Program-made: the position numbers and the translations under genes
The notes under the pieces: model-generated
Databases searched by the model: none
The model's input: only the letters and a program-made list of their open reading frames with translations
What the model was told of the DNA's origin: nothing
In this document: positions 1 through 8,973 of the stretch, piece after piece
Numbering within the stretch: position 1 is the first letter of the stretch
How the letters are laid out: each line of letters starts with the position of its first letter
NCBI GenBank assembly: GCA_035649895.1
Contig: DASRIS010000148.1
Span: 1 to 15,092 of the forward strand
Direction: 5' to 3'
DNA: 15,092 nucleotides
Origin: DASSUC01 sp035649895
GTDB lineage: Bacteria > Actinomycetota > Actinomycetes > Mycobacteriales > Micromonosporaceae

Positions 1-1076
1 AGGTCGCCGCCGGGCTCGACTCGGCTGTGCTCGGCGAGTCCGAGATCCTCGGCCAGGTCCGCACGGCGTGGCAGGTTGCCTGGCGGGAGGGCGGCGTGCG
101 CTCGACGCTCGACCTGCTGTTCCGACAGGCGCTGCGGGTCGGCAAGCGGGCCCACGCCGAGACCGGGATCGACCGCGCCGGCCAGAGTGTGGTCACGGCC
201 GCCCTGGACGTGGCGACCACGCACCTGGGCGGTGCCCCGCTCGCCGGGCGCAGCGCGGTGGTCGTGGGCGCGGGTGCGATGGGCAGCCTCGCCGTCGCCG
301 CGCTGGAGCGCCGCGGCGCCCGGCCGCTCACGGTCGCCAACCGCAGCCTGGACCGGGCCCAGCGGCTGGCCGCCTGGTACGGCGCCACCGCGGTCCCGCT
401 CGCCGACCTCGACGCCCAGCTGTCCACGGTGGACATCGCGGTGTTCGCCGCGGCGGCCGAGACCGGGGTGCTCAGCCGGGAGGCCGTGGCCGCCGCCCTG
501 CGCCAGCGCCCAGGTCTGCCCCAGCAGCGTCCGGACCTGCCCCCGGACCCTGGCCTGCCGCAGCATCCTGGCCCTTCGGGTCCGCTGGTCATCCTCGACC
601 TGGCCATCCCGCGCAACGTCGACCCGGCAGCGGCGGACCTGCCCGGCGTGGTCCTCATCGACATCGAGCAGATCGGCGCTCAGCTGAGCGAGCAGCCGGC
701 CGCAGGCGACGTGGCCGCCGCCGACCACATCGTCGCCGACGAGGTGGAGGCCTTCCTCACCTGGCTGCGCGGCACGGACGTGGCGCCGGCAGTGGCCGCG
801 CTGCGCGCCCGCGCCGAGGAGGTGGTCGCGGTGGAGCTGCGCCGGCTCGCCCACCGTCGACCGGACCTGAGCGAGGACCAGCGCGGCGAGATCGCCCACA
901 CGGTGCGCCGGGTGGTGCAGCGCCTGCTGCACTCGCCGACGGTACGGGTGCGGGAGCTGGCCGCCGGGCCGGACGGTGAGCGCTACGCCGACCTGCTGCG
1001 TACCCTCTTCGACCTGGAGGTGCCCCGCGAGGTGCGCCCCGAGGACGTGCCGGACCTGGGGGAGGCGCGGCTGTGA
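1..1076 (+). CDS. hemA: Glutamyl-tRNA reductase, 5' partial
   Basis: NADPH-dependent reduction of glutamyl-tRNA(Glu) to glutamate-1-semialdehyde, the first committed step of C5-pathway tetrapyrrole synthesis in the cytoplasm. The reading frame is open to the left edge (codons from base 3) and begins VAAGLDSAVLGESEILGQV, a close match to the conserved GluTR segment around AAGLDSMVLGExEILGQV. The true start and the N-terminal catalytic Cys lie outside the window, roughly 100 residues away by family length. A Rossmann NADPH site follows (AVVVGAGAMGSLAV, bases about 261-300), then LVILDLAIPRNVDP (from about base 586) and a helical dimerisation domain to the TGA at 1074-1076. A Pro/Gln-rich stretch at about 507-581 interrupts the Rossmann domain just before DLAIPR and stays in frame. 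The stop overlaps the hemC GTG by 4 bases, so translation is coupled. In Streptomyces the related operon is rex-hemA-hemC-hemD under redox control by Rex; that promoter would lie upstream of this window. Confidence 0.97.
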   Translation, partial: VAAGLDSAVLGESEILGQVRTAWQVAWREGGVRSTLDLLFRQALRVGKRAHAETGIDRAGQSVVTAALDVATTHLGGAPLAGRSAVVVGAGAMGSLAVAALERRGARPLTVANRSLDRAQRLAAWYGATAVPLADLDAQLSTVDIAVFAAAAETGVLSREAVAAALRQRPGLPQQRPDLPPDPGLPQHPGPSGPLVILDLAIPRNVDPAAADLPGVVLIDIEQIGAQLSEQPAAGDVAAADHIVADEVEAFLTWLRGTDVAPAVAALRARAEEVVAVELRRLAHRRPDLSEDQRGEIAHTVRRVVQRLLHSPTVRVRELAAGPDGERYADLLRTLFDLEVPREVRPEDVPDLGEARL

Positions 1077-1999
1077 CCCCGCTCCGGCTGGGCACCCGGG
1101 GCGGCGCCCTGGCGCTCGCGCAGTCCCACGCCGTCGCCGAGGTGCTGCACCGGCGCAGCGGGCGCGAGGTGGAGCTGGTCGAGGTCGAGACCGCCGGCGA
1201 CCGGTCCACCGCACCGGCGCAGCGGCTCGGGGTCGGCGTCTTCGTCTCCGCGCTGCGCGACGCCCTGCTCGCCAAGGATGTCGAGCTGGCGGTGCACTCG
1301 TACAAGGACCTGCCCACGGCGGTGGCGGGCGGGCTGCACATAGCCGCGGTGCCGCCCCGCCAGGACCCGCGCGACGCGCTCGTCGCCCGCGACGGGCTGA
1401 GCCTGGCCGAGCTGCCGGACGGCGCGCGGGTCGGCACCGGGTCGGTGCGGCGCATCGCCCAGCTCAACGCGCTCGGTCGGGCGCTTTCGCCGGTGCCGGT
1501 GCGCGGCAACGTCGACACCCGGCTGCGCCGGGTCGCCGACGGCACCGTGGACGCGGTGGTGCTGGCCCGGGCCGGGCTCGCCCGGCTGGGCCGCACCGCC
1601 GAGATCACCGAGACCCTGGACCCGATGCTGATGCTGCCCGCGCCGGCGCAGGGCGCGCTGGCGGTGGAGTGCCGGGTCGAGGACAGCTACCTCGTCGAGA
1701 CGCTCGCCCTGCTCGACGACGCCGACAGCCGGGCCGCGGTCACCGCGGAGCGGGCTCTGCTCGCGGCCCTGGAGGCTGGCTGCAGCGCGCCGGTGGCCGC
1801 TCTCGCCGAAGTGTGCGAGGGCGATGCCGGGGCCGAGATCTACCTGCGCGGTGCCGTGTTCAGCCTGGATGGCACCCAGGCCGTCCGGCTGTCGCGCACC
1901 GGAACGCTCGCCGACGCGACCGGCATCGGGCAGGCGCTCGCCGCCGACCTGCTCGCCGTCGGCGCCGACCGTTTGACCGCACCGGGGAGTGCACCATGA
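1073..1999 (+). CDS. hemC: Porphobilinogen deaminase (hydroxymethylbilane synthase)
   Basis: Condenses four porphobilinogens into 1-hydroxymethylbilane. The protein has 308 residues, normal for the family. Visible family motifs in order are LRLGTRGGALALAQ at the N-terminus, VGVFVSALRDALL, AVHSYKDLPTA, PRQDPRDALVARDG, GTGSVRRIAQL, RGNVDTRLRRV, and PAPAQGALAVECR. The dipyrromethane-cofactor cysteine is present at residue 237 in LEAGCSAPVAA (E. coli Cys242 equivalent). The usual HSLKD/HSMKD is HSYKD here. The start is the GTG at 1073, overlapping the hemA stop (GTGA), with GGAGG at 1061-1065 seven bases upstream. Its TGA at 1997-1999 overlaps the ATG of the next gene (ATGA). It is the second visible gene of the hem operon and feeds the downstream HemD domain. 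Confidence 0.98.
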   Translation: MTPLRLGTRGGALALAQSHAVAEVLHRRSGREVELVEVETAGDRSTAPAQRLGVGVFVSALRDALLAKDVELAVHSYKDLPTAVAGGLHIAAVPPRQDPRDALVARDGLSLAELPDGARVGTGSVRRIAQLNALGRALSPVPVRGNVDTRLRRVADGTVDAVVLARAGLARLGRTAEITETLDPMLMLPAPAQGALAVECRVEDSYLVETLALLDDADSRAAVTAERALLAALEAGCSAPVAALAEVCEGDAGAEIYLRGAVFSLDGTQAVRLSRTGTLADATGIGQALAADLLAVGADRLTAPGSAP

Positions 2000-3572
2000 C
2001 CCGCACCCGTAAGCACGGTGGCCGTATCGCCTTCGTCGGAGCCGGCCCCGGCGACCCAGGGCTGCTGACCCGCCGCGCGCACGCGGCCCTCACCGGCGCC
2101 GACCATGTGGTCTACGACGGCCGCGTGCCGGAGCCGCTGCTCGCCGAGATCCGCGCGCACGCCGGGCCGGACGCCCAGCTCAGTCTGGCCGAAGGCGCGG
2201 CCGGCGACGTCGCCAAGGTGCTGCTGTCGGCCGCCCGCTCCGGGCTGAACGCGGTGCACCTGGTCAGCGGTGACCCGTTCGGGCACGAGTCGGTGGTCAA
2301 GGAGGTCCAGGCGGTCGCCCGTACCAATGTGCCCTTTGAGGTCGTGCCCGGGGTGACCCAGGCGGGCGGGGTGGCCACGTATGCGGGGGTGCCGCTGTCC
2401 GGCGTGCGCACCGTGGCCGACGTCGAGGACGTGGCGGCGCTGGACTTCGCGGCGGTCGCCGCCGCGGTCGCCCGCGGCTCGGTGGCGCTCGCGGTGGACG
2501 CCGCAGACCTGGCCGCGGTACGCGACGGCCTGCTCGCGGCGGGCGTGCCCGGGGACACGGCGGTCGCCGTCACTGGTGATGGCACCGGTGACACGCAGTA
2601 CACGAGTACGTCCACAGTGGAGAGCTTTGTGGCGGCGGCACTCGGCTTCACCGGCCGGGTGGTGCTCTGCCTCGGCCCGGGCGTGGCGCACCGGGACAAG
2701 CTCGGCTGGTGGGAGAACCGACCGCTCTACGGCTGGCGGGTGCTGGTGCCGCGGACCAAGGAGCAGGCCGGCGCGATGAGTGAGCGGCTGCGCGGCTACG
2801 GCGCGATCCCGTGCGAGGTGCCCACCATCGCGGTCGAGCCGCCGCGCACCCCGGCCCAGATGGAGCGGGCGGTCAAGGGCCTGGTCGACGGCAGGTACGC
2901 CTGGGTCGTCTTCACCTCGGTGAACGCCGTGCGTGCGGTGTGGGAGAAGTTCGGCGAGCACGGCCTGGACGCCCGGCACTTCGGCGGCGTGAAGATCGCG
3001 TGCATCGGCGAGGTCACCGCCGCGGCGGTGCGCGCGTTCGGCATCCAGCCGGAGCTGGTGCCGGCCGGGGAGCAGTCCAGCGAGGGGCTGCTGGCCGAGT
3101 TCGCCCCGCACGACCCGGTGCTCGACCCGGTCGGCCGGGTGCTGCTGCCGCGGGCCGACATCGCCACCGAGACACTTGCGGCGGGGCTGATCGAGCGCGG
3201 CTGGGAGGTCGACGACGTGACCGCGTACCGCACGGTGCGCGCCGCGCCGCCGCCGGCTGAGATCCGCGACGCGATCAAGTCGGGCGGCTTTGACGCGGTG
3301 CTGTTCACCTCCTCATCAACGGTCCGCAACCTGGTCGGCATCGCGGGCAAGCCGCACGCCCGTACCGTGGTCGCGGTCATCGGGCCGAAGACGGCGGAGA
3401 CCGCGGTCGAGTTCGGGCTGCGGGTGGACGTGGAGCCCACGCACTCCTCAGTGCCTGACCTGGTCGAGGCGCTCGCCGGCTACGCGGTTGAGCTGCGCGA
3501 GAAGCTCGCGGCGATGCCGGCCAAGCAGCGCCGCGGCTCGAAGGTGCAGGGGCCGACCGCGCTGAGGTTCCG

Positions 3573-3576
<4 letters not shown>
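1996..3576 (+). CDS. hemD: Fused CobA-like methyltransferase / uroporphyrinogen-III synthase
   Basis: A 526-residue two-domain protein. Residues about 10-240 resemble uroporphyrinogen-III C-methyltransferase (TP-methylase fold): VGAGPGDPGLLT (14-25), SGDPFGHES (91-99), VVPGVTQAGG (116-125), YAGVPLSG and the terminal LGWWENRPLYG. Residues about 246-500 are a HemD (HEM4) domain: LVPRTKEQAGAMSERL, VVFTSVNAVRAVW, IACIGEVTAAAV, VLLPRADIATETLAAGL, AVLFTSSSTVRNL and VAVIGPKTAETAVEFGL. HemD cyclises hydroxymethylbilane with inversion of ring D to uroporphyrinogen III; a working CobA domain would methylate it to precorrin-2 for cobalamin/siroheme. The fusion is common in actinobacteria. The methylase half lacks the canonical GGDPFxFGRGGEE core and the TGH-type segment, so its activity is uncertain, while the HemD half looks intact. 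The ATG at 1996 overlaps the hemC stop and GGGGAG lies at 1984-1989; an in-frame extension to 976 would overlap hemC and is rejected. The stop overlaps hemB (GTGA). Confidence 0.93.
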
Positions 3577-4559
<983 letters not shown>

Positions 4560-4582
4560 CGAAGTCCGCTACTGCGCACCCG

Positions 4583-7500
4583 CTACTCCGCGTCAGCGAG
4601 CAGGTCACGGGCCAGCTGTAGTAACGATCGATCCCGCTGGGCCGCGGCCGTGATCTGCCGGACTGCGTCCTCGACCCATGCCGCCGGCAGCCGGTCGCGG
4701 TCCGCGGCGAGCTGCCGGAACACGAGCGAGCAGTAGGACTCGCGGACGGCGGCATCAAGGGTTGCAGAGTCAAAGAAGCCGTGCAGGATGATAGACAAAC
4801 ATATCTGGTACGCCGCAACAAGATCACCTACTGGGGTTCTTTCACCTGCGGCGAGCCATAGGGTTATGAGGGCGTTCGCCGGGGAGATGGCGCGACCATC
4901 TGTGATGGTATGCAGCGTAGCGACGGTCGGATCGAGACTAGCGGTAAACGGCTCAAGTACGTGCATGGTGGTGTCGTCCGCACGATCACACAGAAAATAG
5001 CTATGCCGACGTAGGTCATCGTGACTGTAGTGCCGCCACCTGAAGGTAGAGCTCCCTGGGTCCATGGGCTGGACGACGCCGTATGTCCAGCGTAGGTCGA
5101 TGGGGGGCGTCTGTTCGTCGTCGGTGGCACGCGAGAGGCGGACAACCCGTCGACCGTCCTCCCACCCGCGGGTCAGGTCAAGCATGTGGACAAGACCGTT
5201 CCAACCCTCGGTGGGGGACAGCTGGGATCTCCACAGCAGTGCCATTCGCCGCCACGGTTCTACCCCGTTGTCGCTGTCTGGGAACAGGTCCCGGCTCGTC
5301 ACCTCACCACCGACGAGCACCGCCAACAGCGTCAGGTTCGCCGAGTACGCGGCGTGGCGCGCCGGGATCCCGGCTGGGTACGGTTGGTAGTCGTCATAGG
5401 CGTTCGAGTGTCTCGGTCCGAGCGCCTCGTGGAACAGGTCGAGGAGCAGCTCTCTCAGGAGCTGGCGCCGCGCCGGGGAGAGAGTGGTGAGCCGCTCGGT
5501 GATAAAGGACACCACTGTGGCGCGGGTCGTCAATGCCGAGAACGACAGCAGGGCATGTAGGAAGGCATCGTCCGCCCGCGTCAGGCGGCTACGGGTGGTG
5601 TGGAGCTCCGCAGTCTCGGCAAGCTCCGACAGCTCGCGCACCACTAGGCGCCCGACCAGGTACTCACCGAACGTCGCGTGCAGGAACTCGTAGGTCCTCA
5701 GCTGGCTTCCGTCGCGGGTGGCCTGCGCCTCGTGGACAAAGAAGAAGCGGCCTATCACCACTTCGGCCTCCGTCAGCTGGGCGCGGAGGTCGGACCTGCG
5801 CCGCTGTTGGCGGATGTCGCCAAGCAGCGCGGTAAGGTCGGCGTCCAGCTCGGCTTCGGTCGCCCACTGGCGGTTCCGGTTGAACATTGCGAAGGCCACG
5901 ATAGATAGCCGCATCAGCTCCTGCTCAACGGCGTTGGCGAATGCCGAGACGGGTAGGGCGCCAGCGGTCTTCCCAACTTCGCGTTCTGCGAAGCTGGTTA
6001 ACAGCCGCTCGTAGAGATCGGCGTGCCCGAGGGCCACGTCCTCCCGCTGCAATGCGTTGCTGTTAGCGTCGTAGACAGCGAGCATCAACAGCAGCAGGGG
6101 CTGCGCGGCCAGTTCGGCGTGCACCAGCACCCGTTCGGGGGGCAGTGGGCGTAGGCCGCGCGCCGCCAAGCAGGAGGTGTTCGCGTTGTTCCATACCTGC
6201 AACCACTGTCTGACCTGGCTGTCCCGGAAGGGTTCGAGCCGGATCGCCACCATGCCCCACACGGATCTCGCCCGGTCGGCAACCGCGGTACGGCTGGTCA
6301 CCGCCACCGCGACGGGTCTTCCCTGGTCCCGCTCTCGCCGCTGGAACTGTGCGACCTTCTCCAGGTAGTCGGACTGGCTTACGCCCGTTGTCTGCAAAAG
6401 CTCGTCGAACCCATCGAGGAGCACCACCGGCAATGCGCCGTCCGCGCTGCGCGCGAGATCCGGCCAGGATATCGTCTCGCCGGTTGCCAAACGGACCGCA
6501 TGCTCGATCTGCGTCTGTATATCGGCCTCCGCGGGAACCTCCCGTAGGGCGACGTTAACGACCAGGAAGTCACTGGATGGCAGCCTTGCCGCGAGCACAC
6601 GTGCGAGAACCGACTTCCCGGAACCCGGCTGGCCCAACACCAGCAGAGGTGCCTGGGTAGACTCGAGCGCGGTGAGGTACCCGACCAGGAACTCTTGCAG
6701 GTCGTCACGAACCTTGTGGCTGGCCCACCAGCCTTCGTTCGCGAGCTGCTCGGCCTCTTCCGCATCCGCCACCCGGAAGTTGGGATTGACGTAGGCCTCC
6801 GCGAGGGACGGGATGCGCAGCCACTGGGGAGCCTCTTCGGAGACAAGAATCGGTCCTTCGAGTGTTGCTTCGTAAGCTCGGGCAAGGGCGAGGCGCCGCT
6901 TGTCCGGAACGCGCCCGCTGGCGACCGACACCAGAGCTCTCTCCAGTCCCGCCAGACCACTGCTGAGCTGCTGGAGCTGCTCCCGGGTGAGTCGGTGGCC
7001 GGCAAGGTTGGCCCAGAATGCCACCTCTGGAAAGTCTATTGCGAACTGGCGGAAGAGCTCCTCGTACCGGGCCACTGCCCGACCCGGTACCTCGTTGCCG
7101 AGGACGTCACGCAACTGGTGTCTCTGCGTCTCGTCAAGATGATCCCAGACGACCAGGCCGGAGATGAAGTTGTACAGCTTGTCCGACAGTCCGAGATAGA
7201 AGCCCTTGAGAGTCGCCAAGGTCAGTTCGTACGGCCACTGGGGCGCATGGGCGGGCACGCCAGCGCGGAGTAGGGTGGTGCCCAGGTTCGCTATCCGGTG
7301 TGATCCTATCGTCTCCCCGGTGCCGATCCTTATTTGTTCGGACCGAGTGAGCTCCAGCTTCCTGGCGTCGAACGGTAGGCGTGCTTCGCTGACCGCCTCG
7401 AAGTAGGCGGTCAGGACAATGATCGTATGGGCAGCCACGAGCCGCTCGCTGCGACCGTACCGGCCGACGCCACTCAAACGCTCACCCAGACCGGCGACGA

Positions 7501-7681
7501 GGTCACCACTGAGGCGAGCCAGCCGGGCGGCCGGATCAAACAGGTTGGGCACAAACCCGCCACCGGCCGCTGATGCTACGAGCAGTAGTCCCCCGGTCAG
7601 GCGGTCGATCGCGTGGACCGTCTTGTCGTTCCGACCGCCGAGCAGTTTCACTGCGTCCGAGTAGCTCAACCAGTGAGTCAT
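4583..7681 (-). CDS. NACHT-domain STAND NTPase, candidate defence protein
   Basis: A 1032-residue protein starting at the ATG at 7681-7679, MTHWLSYSDAVKLLGG. Residues about 1-230 are helical and resemble the N-terminal helical domains found ahead of bacterial NACHT modules (LSYSDAVKLLGG, DRLTGGLLLVAS, SERLVAAHTIIVLTAYFEAV). A segment ending WWASHKVRDDLQEFL leads into the NACHT domain: Walker A GQPGSGKS (350-357), LPVVLLDGFDELLQTTG with DGFDE at 423-427, and AVTSRTAV near 460. ELAAQPLLLLMLAVYDANSN and YEFLHATFGEYLVGR (about 662-676) close the STAND core. The last 350 residues, including PARHAAYSANLTLL and RMALLWRSQLSPTEGW, show no LRR, TPR or WD repeats and no known effector. There is no signal peptide or clear membrane span. 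Some bacterial NACHT proteins give phage resistance; that role here is inference. Sequence is less GC-rich than its neighbours, suggesting transfer. An in-frame GTG at 7795 would add 38 residues but lacks a ribosome site. Confidence 0.9.
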   Translation of the reverse strand: MTHWLSYSDAVKLLGGRNDKTVHAIDRLTGGLLLVASAAGGGFVPNLFDPAARLARLSGDLVAGLGERLSGVGRYGRSERLVAAHTIIVLTAYFEAVSEARLPFDARKLELTRSEQIRIGTGETIGSHRIANLGTTLLRAGVPAHAPQWPYELTLATLKGFYLGLSDKLYNFISGLVVWDHLDETQRHQLRDVLGNEVPGRAVARYEELFRQFAIDFPEVAFWANLAGHRLTREQLQQLSSGLAGLERALVSVASGRVPDKRRLALARAYEATLEGPILVSEEAPQWLRIPSLAEAYVNPNFRVADAEEAEQLANEGWWASHKVRDDLQEFLVGYLTALESTQAPLLVLGQPGSGKSVLARVLAARLPSSDFLVVNVALREVPAEADIQTQIEHAVRLATGETISWPDLARSADGALPVVLLDGFDELLQTTGVSQSDYLEKVAQFQRRERDQGRPVAVAVTSRTAVADRARSVWGMVAIRLEPFRDSQVRQWLQVWNNANTSCLAARGLRPLPPERVLVHAELAAQPLLLLMLAVYDANSNALQREDVALGHADLYERLLTSFAEREVGKTAGALPVSAFANAVEQELMRLSIVAFAMFNRNRQWATEAELDADLTALLGDIRQQRRRSDLRAQLTEAEVVIGRFFFVHEAQATRDGSQLRTYEFLHATFGEYLVGRLVVRELSELAETAELHTTRSRLTRADDAFLHALLSFSALTTRATVVSFITERLTTLSPARRQLLRELLLDLFHEALGPRHSNAYDDYQPYPAGIPARHAAYSANLTLLAVLVGGEVTSRDLFPDSDNGVEPWRRMALLWRSQLSPTEGWNGLVHMLDLTRGWEDGRRVVRLSRATDDEQTPPIDLRWTYGVVQPMDPGSSTFRWRHYSHDDLRRHSYFLCDRADDTTMHVLEPFTASLDPTVATLHTITDGRAISPANALITLWLAAGERTPVGDLVAAYQICLSIILHGFFDSATLDAAVRESYCSLVFRQLAADRDRLPAAWVEDAVRQITAAAQRDRSLLQLARDLLADAE

Positions 7682-7871
7682 CGCTGCCTCCGGGAGGCGG
7701 TATCTCGTATGACTGGGGGTGCGGACCATAAAAGGTATAGGGTACGGACAAACCACCGCGTCGTTGTCGGACGGCACCCTGCCCGCGGTTGCCATGGTGG
7801 GTCAGCAGGGCAAACGAGCGCCACGACGGTGTCTGACCGCGGGATGGACGGCTAGCTCACTGGCCGGTGCC
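7682..7871. other. Intergenic region upstream of the NACHT gene
   Basis: 190 bp between the NACHT start and the stop of the GNAT gene, which lies upstream on the same strand. It must hold the NACHT promoter if the gene is transcribed independently. The segment near 7701-7750 is the most AT-rich part. No transposase remnant, terminal inverted repeat or tRNA was seen that would mark an insertion boundary. Confidence 0.5.
7687..7691 (-). promoter_or_regulatory. Ribosome binding site fixing the NACHT gene start
   Basis: On the minus strand GGAGG lies five bases before the ATG at 7681-7679. The two upstream in-frame alternatives (ATG at 7729 and GTG at 7795) have no purine-rich site before them, and the conserved family N-terminus begins at this ATG. 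About 45-60 bases upstream, at 7734-7744, the minus strand reads TACCCTATACC, an AT-rich stretch that could hold a -10 element, but no convincing -35 is visible. Confidence 0.65.
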
Positions 7872-8885
7872 TCAGCTGCGGCTGAGCCGGCTCACCAGGT
7901 ACGGGACGTCGGCCTCGTACTCGCGCCACTCGCGGTCCGGCTTGAAGCCGAGCTCGGAGTTGACCCGGAACATCGGCTCGTTCTCCCGCGGGCTCCAGGT
8001 CTGCACGTCGCGCAGCGTCTGCTCAGCCGACCGCAGCTCGAACAGCATCCGCGCCTTCATCGCCCGGCCCAGGCCGTAGCCGCGGTGTGCCGGCACCACG
8101 AGCGTGTCGTACTGGTCGGCCCGGGTGGGGTGCATCGCCGGTACGACGACCTCGGTGAGGCCGGCCACGGAGCCGGTCCGCTCGTGGATGGCGACCACGA
8201 GGTAGGGCTTCATGCCGCGTGCGCTCAGCGTGGCGAGGCTCGTGCGCAGCCGCTCCGCGTCGTACGAGCTCGGGTGCAGGTCGAGGTCGCCGTTGTGGCG
8301 GACCACCTGCTTGGCCCGGGCGTACGGCTCGAGCAGCTCGTTCGGCAGGGCGCCGGGGTGGTACTCCAGCCGGTAGCCCGAGCCGATCCCGCGCGCCATC
8401 TCGCCGAGGGCCAACCAGTCCACCGTGGACAGCTGGAGCACGCTGCGCGTCTCCACGTACGCGCAGCGGAAGCCGAGGGACTCGTAGAACTGCACGCCGG
8501 GGGTATCCCCGACCACCTCGGCACCGATCGACGAGAAGCCCTCGTCGTAGGCGCGCCGGGCGGCCGTGGCCAGCAGCGCGGTGCCGACACCGGAACGCCG
8601 GGCGCGCGGATGCACCAGCACCTCGACCACGCCGATATCGCCCAGCATCAGCAAGTTGGTGTGGCCCAGCGCCGGCTTGCCCGTGGTGGCGTCGCCGGGG
8701 GACTCCTCGGCGACCCAGCACACCCGCCGCTCGCCGGGCATGGTGACGGTTAGGTACTCCCGCAGTGAGGTGAGCTGCCAGGCAGGGTCGTTGGGTAGGT
8801 CAACCGCGAGCACGCTGTTGAGGGTGTCGAGGATCGACTCCAGCTCAGCGGTTGACGAGGACCCAGGGTCCCACTCGCGGACCAT
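7872..8885 (-). CDS. Tandem-GNAT N-acetyltransferase
   Basis: A 337-residue protein with two GNAT folds, expected to move an acyl group from acetyl-CoA to an amine; the substrate is unknown. The first domain shows the acetyl-CoA pyrophosphate loop VEVLVHPRARRSGVGTALL (R/Q-x-x-G-x-G/A at about 93-104) and FYESLGF (133-139). The second shows VVPAHRGYGLGRAMKARM (loop at about 267-276) and a diverged ending NSELGF (309-314). The duplicated layout resembles mycothiol synthase (MshD) and other actinobacterial two-domain GNATs, but I do not see enough to call it MshD. The start is uncertain: ATG at 8885 gives MVREWDPGSS, similar to how such proteins often begin, with a weak GGA upstream. A GTG at 8915 would add ten residues but is preceded by a pyrimidine-rich stretch. 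It lies downstream of, and on the same strand as, the lytic transglycosylase, 85 bp away. Confidence 0.82.
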   Translation of the reverse strand: MVREWDPGSSSTAELESILDTLNSVLAVDLPNDPAWQLTSLREYLTVTMPGERRVCWVAEESPGDATTGKPALGHTNLLMLGDIGVVEVLVHPRARRSGVGTALLATAARRAYDEGFSSIGAEVVGDTPGVQFYESLGFRCAYVETRSVLQLSTVDWLALGEMARGIGSGYRLEYHPGALPNELLEPYARAKQVVRHNGDLDLHPSSYDAERLRTSLATLSARGMKPYLVVAIHERTGSVAGLTEVVVPAMHPTRADQYDTLVVPAHRGYGLGRAMKARMLFELRSAEQTLRDVQTWSPRENEPMFRVNSELGFKPDREWREYEADVPYLVSRLSRS

Positions 8886-8953
8886 CACGCGTCCAGCTTG
8901 CAGGCCAGAAGGCACTGGGGGGAAGTGGCCATCCCGCCAATGTACACAGGCCG

Positions 8954-8973
8954 TGACGGTGCTCGTACCGTCA
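8954..8973 (-). terminator. Stem-loop over the end of the transglycosylase gene
   Basis: TGACGGT (8954-8960) and ACCGTCA (8967-8973) are perfect reverse complements separated by six bases, of which the inner C-G and G-T could extend the stem. The stop codon of the upstream minus-strand gene (TGA at 8973-8971) forms one edge. No T-tract follows on the minus strand, so this may be a weak or factor-dependent terminator, an mRNA 3'-end stabiliser, or an operator dyad for the downstream GNAT gene. Confidence 0.4.

Noticed and set aside
507..581. Frameshift in hemA
   Set aside because: The odd Pro-rich stretch is flanked by conserved GluTR sequence in the same frame, so it is an in-frame insertion rather than a break.
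976..1995. In-frame upstream extension of the hemD fusion frame by 340 codons
   Set aside because: It overlaps hemC completely, is Arg/Gly/Ala-rich low complexity, and the ATG at 1996 has a ribosome site and an ATGA overlap with the hemC stop.
4560..7871. Genomic island with attachment sites
   Set aside because: No tRNA, integrase or convincing flanking direct repeats were seen; only the composition difference supports acquisition of the NACHT gene.
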